Of a stretch of 64,000 nucleotides of DNA, positions 9,569 to 19,411 are shown piece after piece. Location of the stretch: positions 1 through 64,000 of the forward strand of contig JAUCBJ010002440.1 in NCBI GenBank assembly GCA_032718475.1, in the 5' to 3' direction. How positions within the stretch are numbered: position 1 is the stretch's first letter; each line of letters begins with the position of its first letter. The translations under genes and the position numbers were made by a program. This DNA is from Nemertoderma westbladi. Taxonomy: Eukaryota; Xenacoelomorpha; Nemertodermatida; Nemertodermatidae. Below the pieces are notes generated by a model. It had not been told where the DNA came from and made no database searches. It worked only from the letters and a program-made list of their open reading frames with translations.

Positions 9569-10145
9569 TGTGACAGAGACATCTGGGTGCATGATACCAG
9601 GCACCGAAGACGCAGAGGAAGTAGAGGAGAAACGAGAGATAGTAGAGCCAGATAGGGAGGTGACAGTAAGAAAGTGGGCAGAGGAGAGTAGGTTTCCCAG
9701 CAAGCTTCGGTATGGAGATGAAGCGGAGCGGACGGCGAGGTGTCCGGAGGACAACACTCCAGAGGAGTGTCTGGAGGAGTGTCTAGAGGAGTGTCCGGAA
9801 GAGATGCCGGTCCGGTTTGGAGGCATACCGACAAGGGGGAAGTCGAGAAGGAAGGCAGGATGGAAAGGAATAGGACTACTGTTCTGCCTGTTCTTTCACT
9901 TTCTATTCATTCTGCCGGCGGGAGACAACAAAGAAAGAGATGGCATTTTGATGCCAAGAGAGGACATAGTTAAGAAGGCGGTGGAGAGACCCGATTTTGG
10001 GGTGGTGAAAGGGAGAGAGCCAATTCCAGACGAGTTGGAGTTGGCGAGGAAAGTGGGTGGAAAGTTAAGAGGACGCGCAGGGGGACAGCGGGACAGTGCC
10101 TCATGGAAGAATCGATGGAAGATCGAGGGGCAGCTTAGAGTTTAG
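9569..10145 (+). CDS. BEL-1 3' ORF remnant with one hydrophobic segment
   Basis: This frame is open from the LINE junction to TAG at 10143-10145; the first ATG is at 9591 (184 codons). The product is strongly acidic at first, with a short duplicated EECLEEC run encoded by 12-bp repeats near 9765-9805. A basic patch follows (KSRRKAGWK), then a hydrophobic stretch of about 17 residues (GIGLLFCLFFHFLFILPAG) that could span a membrane, then a charged tail. It may be the C-terminal tail of the lost pol or an env-position remnant; no family was recognised. Its true upstream part was lost with the pol deletion. Confidence 0.45.
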
Positions 10146-10369
10146 TCGTCCAATATTTGGACTGAGGGGGGTGGGAATGAGGGCGAGACGCCCTTCCCAC
10201 AAGAAATTAATTATTTAATTAAAAATAAAAATAAATAATAATAAATAATTAAATAATTAAAATAATAGTTAGTAGAAGTAAGAGGTAGTTCGAAGATAGG
10301 AGAGTAGAGTTAGAAGGCGGCGGGGCAATGGAGTGTGGCATATTGTCATGCCACGAGTAGAAAGTAGTA
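10146..10369. other. BEL-1 3' non-coding region, AT-rich
   Basis: After the 3' ORF there is a short GC-rich stretch and then an A/T-only stretch of about 60 bp (10204-10265), followed by purine-rich sequence. No gene or RNA is recognised. Confidence 0.6.
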
Positions 10370-10800
10370 AGAGATGGGTTGTGGGCACCGGAAGCGCCAC
10401 GTAGAAAGTAGTAAGAGAGGGGTTGTGGGCACCATAAGTGCCACGAGTAGTAGTAGGGGGGTTGTGGGCACCGGAAGCGCCACGTAGAAAGTAGTACCGG
10501 TTGTGGTTGTGGGCACCGCAAGCGCCACGTAGATAGAGGTGGTGAAAGAGTGGTTGTGGGCACCACAAGCGCCACGTAGTTAGAGGGTTTTTAGTTAAAG
10601 TAGTAGTAAAGTGGTTGTGGGCACCATTAGCGCCACGTAGATGGATGTAGAGTTAGTAAGAGGGTACATAGTACCGGTTGTGGTTGTGGGCACCGTTAGC
10701 GCCACGTAGATGGAGAAAAGAGTTAGTAAGAGGGTACGTAGTACCGGTTGTGGTTGTGGGCACCGTTAGCGCCACGTAGATAGAGATAGAGTTAGTTGGA
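10370..10800 (+). repeat. Minisatellite of hairpin-like units in BEL-1 3' region
   Basis: About eight units share ggttgtgggcacc, then a few variable bases, then agcgccacgtag. The gcgccacg-type segment recurs at about 10394, 10437, 10477, 10522, 10569, 10630, 10699 and 10769. Spacing is 40-47 bp at first and 60-70 bp later because of an added gtaccggttgtggtt-type insert. Each unit can fold, gtgggc pairing imperfectly with gcgccac. Minus-strand open frames over this block are by-products of the repeat. Confidence 0.85.
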
Positions 10801-11322
10801 GGGTTTTAGTCAGAGTTAGAAAAGAGCTAGTAGAATTAGCAGAAAGTTAGAGAGTTCTAGTTAGAGTTAGTAGAAAGTTAGAGGCTTTTAGTTAGAGCTA
10901 AAAGTAGTAAGAGTTAGCAGAGAGCAGAGTTAGTAGTTAGTAGAGTTAGATAGTTAGTGTTAGTAAGTTAGATAAGGTAGATAGTATGATAGCACAGGGG
11001 TAGCATTAGAGGTCAGGGCCTTAGAGAGTGGCAGGGAGTAGAGAGGAGATAGTGAAAGGAACTGTTGGCGAGAGAGAAGAGTGCGATTCAGGTGTGGGGA
11101 GAGGGCAAGAGCGAGTTGAGTCAGAGAGCGGAGAGTGGTGGGAGTGTTGGGGAAACAAAAATTGTGTGAGAGAAGCGCACGATCGGCCCGACACGAGACG
11201 CCAGAGGGTAGTGAGATCATACCCATAGGGAGCGGCCTGGAAAGCCGACTCCAAGAAAATAACTCCACCCCACACCCGATAATAGATCGAGTTCCAGCGG
11301 AATTGTAGCGCACTTTAGTTGG
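10801..11322. other. BEL-1 3' non-coding region, degenerate GTTAGA repeats
   Basis: 10801-10985 is dominated by degenerate gttaga/gttagt hexamers. 11020-11320 is purine-rich and less repetitive. No convincing coding region is seen; the 66-codon frame at 11028 has no recognisable feature. Confidence 0.55.
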
Positions 11323-11351
11323 ATGCTATCTTCTTACCGGGAAGATAGCAT
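11323..11351 (+). promoter_or_regulatory. Perfect 11-bp hairpin abutting the BEL-1 polypurine tract
   Basis: atgctatcttc (11323-11333), loop ttaccgg, gaagatagcat (11341-11351). The 3' arm is followed with no gap by the G7 tract. A comparable inverted repeat abuts the G7 tract of BEL-2. Confidence 0.85.
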
Positions 11352-11360
11352 GGGGGGGAG
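11352..11360 (+). promoter_or_regulatory. BEL-1 polypurine tract
   Basis: gggggggag sits directly before the 3' LTR start TGTTAGC, the expected place and composition for the primer of plus-strand DNA synthesis. Confidence 0.88.
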
Positions 11361-11893
11361 TGTTAGCTTATCCAATTCCGCTAACACAAACCCATAGAGT
11401 GAGCCATAAAGCAATATTGGGAGCACGAGGTTGATTACCAATATCAACCTCGTGTTACCCCAATAAAGTGGGAAGGGAAGGAGAAACACACAATAGAGGT
11501 CAGGGGCCAAACCCCTAACCGAGAGAGAACACAGGGAGTGAAGGGAAACACTCCAAAGGGTGCCAACAGGGGTATCAACCAATCAGAGAGGGGAAAGGCA
11601 TCAATTAGGTATAGCAATAAGGCCACCGTGCAATATAACCAGTTACCAGTAATCATACCAGTCAGTTATCCCAGTATTGTATTGGTGCTAGTTAAGTTAG
11701 ATAGTTTAGCTAGGGAAGGACCGGGACTTTAGTTACCGTATCCCGCCTTCCGTGTACAACAACCTATATCTATATCTTATTAGACTGATCATTATATACA
11801 CCGAACATCAGAACTCATTTTACCCTTTACACACGGCGGGGACGCGTGAACTAAACATCGGATAAATCGGGATCCCTCCTGGATCCCGTCACA
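11361..11893 (+). repeat. BEL-1 3' LTR
   Basis: A 533-bp copy of the 5' LTR at an exact offset of 7328 bp, with the same hairpin (11416-11464) and AATAAA (11462-11467). It is followed by the target duplication cgata at 11894-11898. Confidence 0.95.
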
Positions 11894-11898
11894 CGATA
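11894..11898. other. BEL-1 target-site duplication, right
   Basis: Second cgata directly after the LTR end gtcaca. Five base pairs is a usual duplication length for BEL/Pao integrases. Confidence 0.93.
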
Positions 11899-14800
11899 CA
11901 TTTTACAGTCCTACTTAACTTATATACGGTTTTTGACTTATATAAAGTTTTTTTTTATGCCTTATTGAATTATATACGGTTTTTAATTTCCCTTAAGAGA
12001 GTCATGGATACTCCCGCTGTTTACCCGCGCTTCAATTAATTTCTTCAATGTGACATTCAGTGCACTGGGCAGAAATCACCTATCAACTTGTATGCAAATC
12101 TGATAGCAGGTAGCCCCTAACTTGTAGACGATAAATTTTACAGTCCACTCAACTTATATACGGTTTTTGACTTATATACGTTTTTTAACTTCCCCTTAAG
12201 AGAGTCTTAGTTATTCCTTCTCTTTACCCGTGCTTCAATGAATTTCTTCAACATGACATTCAGAGCACTGGGCAGAAATCACCTATCATCTTGTATGCAA
12301 ATCTTATAGCAAGTAGCCCCTAACTTGTAGACGATACAGTTTATAGTCCACTCAACTTATATACGGTTTTTGACTTATATACGTTTTTTTTACTTCTAGA
12401 CGGTTTTTAACTTCCCCTTAAGAGAGTTATAGTTACTCACACTGTTTACCCGCGCTTCAATGAATTTCTTCAACGTGACATTCAGAGCACTGGACAGAAA
12501 TCACCTATCAACTTGTATGCAAATCTAATAGCAGACAGCCCCTAACTTGTATACGATAAATTTTGCAGTTCACTTAACTTATATACGGTTTTTGACTTAT
12601 ATACGGTTTTTGACTTCCCCTTAAGCGAGTCATAGTTACTCCCGCAGTTTACCCGTGCTTCAATGAATTTCTTCAACGTGACATTCAGAGCACTGGGCAG
12701 AAATCACCTATCAACTTGTTCGCAAATCTGATTGCAGGTAGCTCCTAAATTGTATACGATACATTTTACAGTCCACTTAACTTATATACGTTTTTTTTAC
12801 TTCTAGACGGTTTTTAACTTCCCCTTAAGAGAGTCATAGTTACTCCCGCCATTTACCCGCGCTTCAATGAATTTCTTCAACGTGACATTCAGAGCACCTT
12901 GCAGAAATCACCTATCAACTTGTACGCAAATCTGATATCAAGTAGCCCCTAACTTGTAGACGATACAGTTTATAGTCCACTTAACTTATATGCGGTTTTT
13001 GACTTTATACGATTTTTGACTTATATACGGTTTAAAACTTCCCCTTAAGAGAGTCATAGTTACTCCCGCTGTTTACCCGTGCTTCAATGAATTTCTTCAA
13101 CGTGACATTCAGAGCACTGGGCAGAAATCACCTATCAACTTTTACGCAAATCTGATAGCAGGTAGCCCCTAACTTGTAGACGATAAATTTTACAGTCCAC
13201 TCAACTTATATACGGTTTTTCACTTATATACGCTTTTTTTACTTCTAGACGGTTTTTAACCGTTTTTGCACTGGGCAGAAATCACCTATCAACTTTTACG
13301 CAAATCTGATAGCAGGTAGCCCCTAACTTTTAGACGATAAATTTTACAGTCCACTCAACTTATATACGGTTTTTGACTTATATACGCTTTTTTTACTTCT
13401 AGACGGTTTTTAACTTCCCCTTAAGAGAGTTATAGTTACTCACACTGTTTACCCGCGCTTCAATGAATTTCTTCAACGTGACATTCAGAGCACTGGACAG
13501 AAATCACCTATCAACTTGTAGCAAATCTAATAGCAGACAGCCCCTAACTTGTATACGATAAATTTTGCAGTCCAAATAACTTATATACGGTTTTTGACTT
13601 ATATACGGTTTTCAACTTCCCCTTAAGAGAGTCTTAGTTATTCCTTCTCTTTACCCGTGCTTCAATGAATTTCTTCAACATGACATTCAGAGCACTGGGC
13701 AGAAATCACCTATCATCTTGTATGCAAATCTGATAGCAAGTAGCCCCTAACTTGTAGACGATACAGTTTATAGTCCACTTAACTTATATACGGTTTTTGA
13801 CTTATCTACGGTTTTTGACTTATATACGGTTTTTGACTTATATACGGTTTTCAACTTCCCCTTAAGAGAGTCATATTTACTCCCGCTGTTTACCCGTGCT
13901 TCAATGAATTTCTTCAACGTGACATTCAGAGCACTGGGCAGAAATCACCTATCAACTTTTACGCAAATCTGATAGCAGATAGCCCTTAACTTGTATACGA
14001 TACATTTTACAGTCCTACTTAACTTATATACGGTTTTTGACTTATATAAAGTTTTTTTTTATGCCTTATTGAATTATATACGGTTTTTAATTTCCCTTAA
14101 GAGAGTCATGGATACTCCCGCTGTTTACCCGCGCTTCAATGAATTTCTTCAACGTGACATTCAGAGCACTGGACAGAAATCACCTATCAACTTGTATGCA
14201 AATCTAATAGCAGGCAGCCCCTAACTTGTATACGATACATTTTATAGTCCAAATAACTTATATACGGTTATTGACTTATATACGTTTTTTAACTTCCCCT
14301 TAAGAGAGTCTTAGTTATTCCTTCTCTTTACCCGTGCTTCAATGAATTTCTTCAACATGACATTCAGAGCACTGGGCAGAAATCACCTATATCATCTTGT
14401 ACGCAAATCTGATATCAAGTAGCCCCTAACTTGTAGACGATACAGTTTATAGTCCACTTAACTTATATACTATAAGTTGTAGACGATACAGTTTATAGTC
14501 CACTTAACTTATATACGGTTTTTGACTTATATACGTTTTTTTTACTTCTAGACGGTTTTTAACTTCCCCATAACAGAGTCATAGTTACTCACGCCGTTTA
14601 CCCGCGCTTCAATGAATTTCTTCAATGTGACATTCAGAGCACCTTGCAGAAATCACCTATCAACTTGTACGCAAATCCGATAGCAGGTAGCCCCTAACTT
14701 GTAGACGATACATTTTACAGTCCACTTAACTTATATACGGTTTTTGACTTATATACGGTTTTTGATTCCCCTTAAGCGAGTCATAGTTACTCCCGCTGTT

Positions 14801-17800
14801 TACCCGCGCTTCAATGAATTTCTTCAACGTGACATTCAGAGCACTGGGTAGAAATCACCTATCAACTTGTATGCAAATCTGATAGTCCACTCAACTTATA
14901 TACGGTTTTTGACTTATATACGTTTTTTTACTTCTAGACGGTTTTTAACTTCCCCTTAAGAGAGTTATAGTTACTGACACTGTTTACCCGCGCTTCAATG
15001 AATTTCTTCAACGTGACATTCAGAGCACTGGGCAGAAATCACCTATCAACTTTTACGCAAATCTGATAGCAGATAGCCCCTAACTTGTATACGATACATT
15101 TTACAGTCCACTTAAAACAACATATATACGGTTTTTGACTTATATTATACGTTTTTTTTACTTCTAGACGGTTTTTAACTTCCCCTTAAGAGAGTCATAG
15201 TTACTCCCGCTATTTACCCGCGCTTCAATGAATTTCTTCAACGTGACATTCAGAGCACCTTGCAGAAATCACCTATCAACTTGTACGCAAATCTGATATC
15301 AAGTAGCCCCTAACTTGTAGACGATACAGTTTATAGTCCACTTAACTTATATACTATAAGTTGTAGACGATACAGTTTATAGTCCACTTAACTTATATAC
15401 GGTTTTTGACTTATATACGTTTTTTTTACTTCTAGACGGTTTTTAACTTCCCCATAACAGAGTCATAGTTACTCACGCCGTTTACCCGCGCTTCAATGAA
15501 TTTCTTCAATGTGACATTCAGAGCACCTTGCAGAAATCACCTATCAACTTGTACGCAAATCCGATAGCAGGTAGCCCCTAACTTGTAGACGATACATTTT
15601 ACAGTCCACTTAACTTATATACGGTTTTTGACTTATATACGGTTTTTGATTCCCCTTAAGCGAGTCATAGTTACTCCCGCTGTTTACCCGCGCTTCAATG
15701 AATTTCTTCAACGTGACATTCAGAGCACTGGGTAGAAATCACCTATCAACTTGTATGCAAATCTGATAGCAGGTAGCCCCTAACTTGTAGACGATAAATT
15801 CTACAGTCCACTCAACTTATATACGGTTTTTGACTTATATACGTTTTTTTACTTCTAGACTTTTTTTAACTTCCCCTTAAGAGAGTTATAGTTACTGACA
15901 CTGTTTACCCGCGCTTCAATGAATTTCTTCAACGTGACATTCAGAGCACTGGGCAGAAATCACCTATCAACTTTTACGCAAATCTGATAGCAGATAGCCC
16001 CTAACTTGTATACGATACATTTTACAGTCCACTTAAAACAACATATATACGGTTTTTGACTTATATTATACGTTTTTTTTACTTCTAGACGGTTTTTAAC
16101 TTCCCCTTAAGAGAGTCATAGTTACTCCCGCCATTTACCCGCGCTTCAATGAATTTCTTCAACGTGACATTCAGAGCACCTTGCAGAAATCACCTATCAA
16201 CTTGTACGCAAATCTGATATCAAGTAGCCCCTAACTTGTAGACGATACAGTTTATAGTCCACTTAACTTATATGCGGTTTTTGACTTTATACGATTTTTG
16301 ACTTATATACGGTTTAAAACTTCCCCTTAAGAGAGTCATAGTTACTCCCGCTGTTTACCCGTGCTTCAATGAATTTCTTCAACGTGACATTCAGAGCACT
16401 GGGCAGAAATCACCTATCAACTTTTACGCAAATCTGATAGCAGGTAGCCCCTAACTTGTAGACGATAAATTTTACAGTCCACTCAACTTATATACGGTTT
16501 TTCACTTATATACGCTTTTTTTACTTCTAGACGGTTTTTAACCGTTTTTGCACTGGGCAGAAATCACCTATCAACTTTTACGCAAATCTGATAGCAGGTA
16601 GCCCCTAACTTTTAGACGATAAATTTTACAGTCCACTCAACTTATATACGGTTTTTGACTTATATACGCTTTTTTTACTTCTAGACGGTTTTTAACTTCA
16701 CCTTAAGAGAGTTATAGTTACTCACACTGTTTACCCGCGCTTCAATGAATTTCTTCAACGTGACATTCAGAGCACTGGACAGAAATCACCTATCAACTTG
16801 TAGCAAATCTAATAGCAGACAGCCCCTAACTTGTATACGATAAATTTTGCAGTCCAAATAACTTATATACGGTTTTTGACTTATATACGGTTTTCAACTT
16901 CCCCTTAAGAGAGTCTTAGTTATTCCTTCTCTTTACCCGTGCTTCAATGAATTTCTTCAACATGACATTCAGAGCACTGGGCAGAAATCACCTATCATCT
17001 TGTATGCAAATCTGATAGCAAGTAGCCCCTAACTTGTAGACGATACAGTTTATAGTCCACTTAACTTATATACGGTTTTTGACTTATCTACGGTTTTTGA
17101 CTTATATACGGTTTTTGACTTATATACGGTTTTCAACTTCCCCTTAAGAGAGTCATATTTACTCCCGCTGTTTACCCGTGCTTCAATGAATTTCTTCAAC
17201 GTGACATTCAGAGCACTGGGCAGAAATCACCTATCAACTTTTACGCAAATCTGATAGCAGATAGCCCTTAACTTGTATACGATACATTTTACAGTCCTAC
17301 TTAACTTATATACGGTTTTTGACTTATATAAAGTTTTTTTTTATGCCTTATTGAATTATATACGGTTTTTAATTTCCCTTAAGAGAGTCATGGATACTCC
17401 CGCTGTTTACCCGCGCTTCAATGAATTTCTTCAACGTGACATTCAGAGCACTGGACAGAAATCACCTATCAACTTGTATGCAAATCTAATAGCAGGCAGC
17501 CCCTAACTTGTATACGATACATTTTATAGTCCAAATAACTTATATACGGTTATTGACTTATATACGTTTTTTAACTTCCCCTTAAGAGAGTCTTAGTTAT
17601 TCCTTCTCTTTACCCGTGCTTCAATGAATTTCTTCAACATGACATTCAGAGCACTGGGCAGAAATCACCTATATCATCTTGTACGCAAATCTGATATCAA
17701 GTAGCCCCTAACTTGTAGACGATACAGTTTATAGTCCACTTAACTTATATACTATAAGTTGTAGACGATACAGTTTATAGTCCACTTAACTTATATACGG

Positions 17801-18156
17801 TTTTTGACTTATATACGTTTTTTTTACTTCTAGACGGTTTTTAACTTCCCCATAACAGAGTCATAGTTACTCACGCCGTTTACCCGCGCTTCAATGAATT
17901 TCTTCAATGTGACATTCAGAGCACCTTGCAGAAATCACCTATCAACTTGTACGCAAATCCGATAGCAGGTAGCCCCTAACTTGTAGACGATACATTTTAC
18001 AGTCCACTTAACTTATATACGGTTTTTGACTTATATACGGTTTTTGATTCCCCTTAAGCGAGTCATAGTTACTCCCGCTGTTTACCCGCGCTTCAATGAA
18101 TTTCTTCAACGTGACATTCAGAGCACTGGGTAGAAATCACCTATCAACTTGTACGC
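11899..18156. repeat. Satellite array, block 3 (3282-bp higher-order repeat)
   Basis: Continuous satellite. A 3282-bp higher-order unit is present at least twice: tgtatacgatacattttacagt-type landmarks at 13991 and 17273, with the same offset for the tgcggttttt and deleted-core variants near 12990/16270 and 13255/16537. Inside it, an 880-bp segment is duplicated in tandem (about 14455 and 15335), the first copy having a deletion junction near 14885. Deleted-core monomers occur near 13260 and 16545. No gene is seen. Confidence 0.93.
13991..17272. repeat. One 3282-bp higher-order satellite unit
   Basis: Start chosen arbitrarily at the tgtatacgatacattttac landmark; the same landmark and many flanking variants recur at 17273. 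The repeated segment extends on both sides of these coordinates, so they define the period, not a biological boundary. Confidence 0.85.
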
Positions 18157-19370
18157 CATGGACCATGGGTACGACCATGGAGCCCATTTTGGCACTTAGA
18201 AGGATAATTGAAGAATTATCAAAAAAGAAAGACAGGCATCTGGCTGTTATCTTTGTTGACTTCTTCAAGGCCTTTGATTCAGTCTCTCGGTCACGTATGT
18301 TCAGCATACTTTCATTATATGGGATTCCTGATGAAATTATTGCAGCAATCAGATCAGTATACGATGGTTCGACAACATTTGTGTCTACTGTTGATGGTGA
18401 CACAGAACCATTTCAAGTGTTATGGGGCGTCCTCCAAGGAGACACACTTGCACCATTCTTGTTCATTATTGTGGTTGACTATGTTCTACGCATGTCCTTA
18501 GATCATCATAATGATGATGGGGTGATGATAACTCCACCTACTGGCTCCAGAAGTCGAGGAAATCCTGCCAAGTACCTAACTGATCTAGACTTTGCTGATG
18601 ACTTAGGAGTACTCTCAGAATCATTAGAGGGAGCCCAACGGCTCCTCAGCTCATTAGAACATGCTGCTTCTAGTGTTGGTCTTTTTATTAACTCCAGAAA
18701 GACCAAAATTCTGACAGTTAACTTTGAAAGTCCCCAGCAAGTCTCTGATCGGATGAGAATAAGCTCAAAGGATGGTATGCTTGAGCATGTGGACGACTTC
18801 TGTTACCTGGGATCATGGATCCGGAAGTCAGGTGAGGACCTTCGAATACGTAAGGGAAAGGCATGGGCAGCCTTGAATAGGCTTTCCAGGATTTGGAAGT
18901 CACCTAGAATTAATCGGAAACTTAAGGTCCGATTATTTAGAGCAGCAGTAGTTCCAGTACTCCTCTACGGGAGGCCATGCTGGGCTCTAACTGCTGAGGA
19001 CACCAAATCTCTGGATGGCACATTCACTAGAATGCTACGCCGGGTTCATTGTGTCAAGTACAATGCACACATCTCCAACCAGACACTATATAACATTGGA
19101 GGTGTCTCATTGGTTCCCCGAAGCTTGACACTAGAACAAAATCGCCTCTGCTTTGCAGGACATTGCTTTCGCCGTGAGGACCAGCCAGTGCATAATCTTG
19201 TACTTTGGCAGCCTTATGGAGTGAATAAGCATGGTGGACAGCCCATGACTTTCTTGAGACGCATCTTAAAGGACACTGGCCTTAAAGATACGGATGATCT
19301 AGCAAATGTCATGGGTGATAGGGAGTTGTGGCGGTGCAATTTTGTTGACAAGCCGGCACAGCATTCTTAA
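18096..19370 (+). CDS. LINE reverse transcriptase C-terminal ORF, copy 2, fused to satellite-derived N terminus
   Basis: An intact 424-codon frame. Residues 1-20 or so come from the satellite core (MNFFNVTFRAL...), and the LINE part starts at about residue 21; an alternative start within the LINE is the ATG at 18165. Reverse transcriptase motifs: A with D55 (FVDFFKAFD), B GVLQGD at 111-116, C FADD at 166-169, then GLFINSRKTK and YLGS near 240. The remainder is the LINE C-terminal region with GHCFRRED and GDRELWR. The upstream endonuclease and N-terminal fingers are missing, so autonomous retrotransposition is not expected. One residue differs from copy 1 and copy 3 (Gln for Glu at about 107). 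Whether it is expressed is unknown. Confidence 0.88.
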   Translation: MNFFNVTFRALGRNHLSTCTPWTMGTTMEPILALRRIIEELSKKKDRHLAVIFVDFFKAFDSVSRSRMFSILSLYGIPDEIIAAIRSVYDGSTTFVSTVDGDTEPFQVLWGVLQGDTLAPFLFIIVVDYVLRMSLDHHNDDGVMITPPTGSRSRGNPAKYLTDLDFADDLGVLSESLEGAQRLLSSLEHAASSVGLFINSRKTKILTVNFESPQQVSDRMRISSKDGMLEHVDDFCYLGSWIRKSGEDLRIRKGKAWAALNRLSRIWKSPRINRKLKVRLFRAAVVPVLLYGRPCWALTAEDTKSLDGTFTRMLRRVHCVKYNAHISNQTLYNIGGVSLVPRSLTLEQNRLCFAGHCFRREDQPVHNLVLWQPYGVNKHGGQPMTFLRRILKDTGLKDTDDLANVMGDRELWRCNFVDKPAQHS

Positions 19371-19411
19371 AAATGCAGCTGCAATGCAGCATGCCGATCC
19401 TAGTAGTAGTA
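18157..19411 (+). mobile_element. LINE copy 2, 5'-truncated
   Basis: 1255 bp, collinear with copies 1 and 3 and flanked by acttgtacgc at 18147-18156 and 19412-19421. The left flank carries a different satellite variant (gagcactgggtag) from copy 3 (gagcaccttgcag), while the right flank is the same in all copies. This suggests that exchange among arrays replaced the left side. Confidence 0.93.

Larger units (their letters stand above)
4033..11893 (+). mobile_element. BEL/Pao-like LTR retrotransposon BEL-1, pol-deleted
   Basis: The element is bounded by two 533-bp LTRs (TGTTAG...GTCACA) and a 5-bp duplication cgata (4028-4032 and 11894-11898). The pre-insertion site survives at 20814-20818. The interior holds a broken gag-protease frame, a reversed LINE fragment at 9130-9568, a short 3' ORF, a minisatellite, a hairpin and a polypurine tract. 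The family call rests on a gag region like DUF1759, a CCHC knuckle and an A17-type aspartic protease motif, the usual Gag-Pro order in BEL/Pao. Reverse transcriptase, RNase H and integrase are absent, so it could move only with help from an intact relative. The two LTRs differ at about four sites by eye, suggesting recent insertion. Confidence 0.95.

Noticed and set aside
9570-9590. GTG start for the BEL-1 3' ORF at 9570
   Set aside because: GTG is not a usual eukaryotic start and the codons adjoin the LINE junction; the first ATG is at 9591.
10249-10575. Minus-strand 108-codon frame with repeated GAHNP-like units
   Set aside because: It is the translated minisatellite in several frames at once, with no start context or family.
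10801-10985. GTTAGA/GTTAGT repeats as telomeric DNA
   Set aside because: The hexamers are degenerate, mixed with other sequence, lie inside an LTR element and never form TTAGGG or TTAGG runs.
13991-14224. 77-codon frames repeated at 13991, 17273, 25860, 30103 and 38840
   Set aside because: They begin at TTG, lie wholly in satellite DNA and are simply copies of one higher-order unit; no coding signal.
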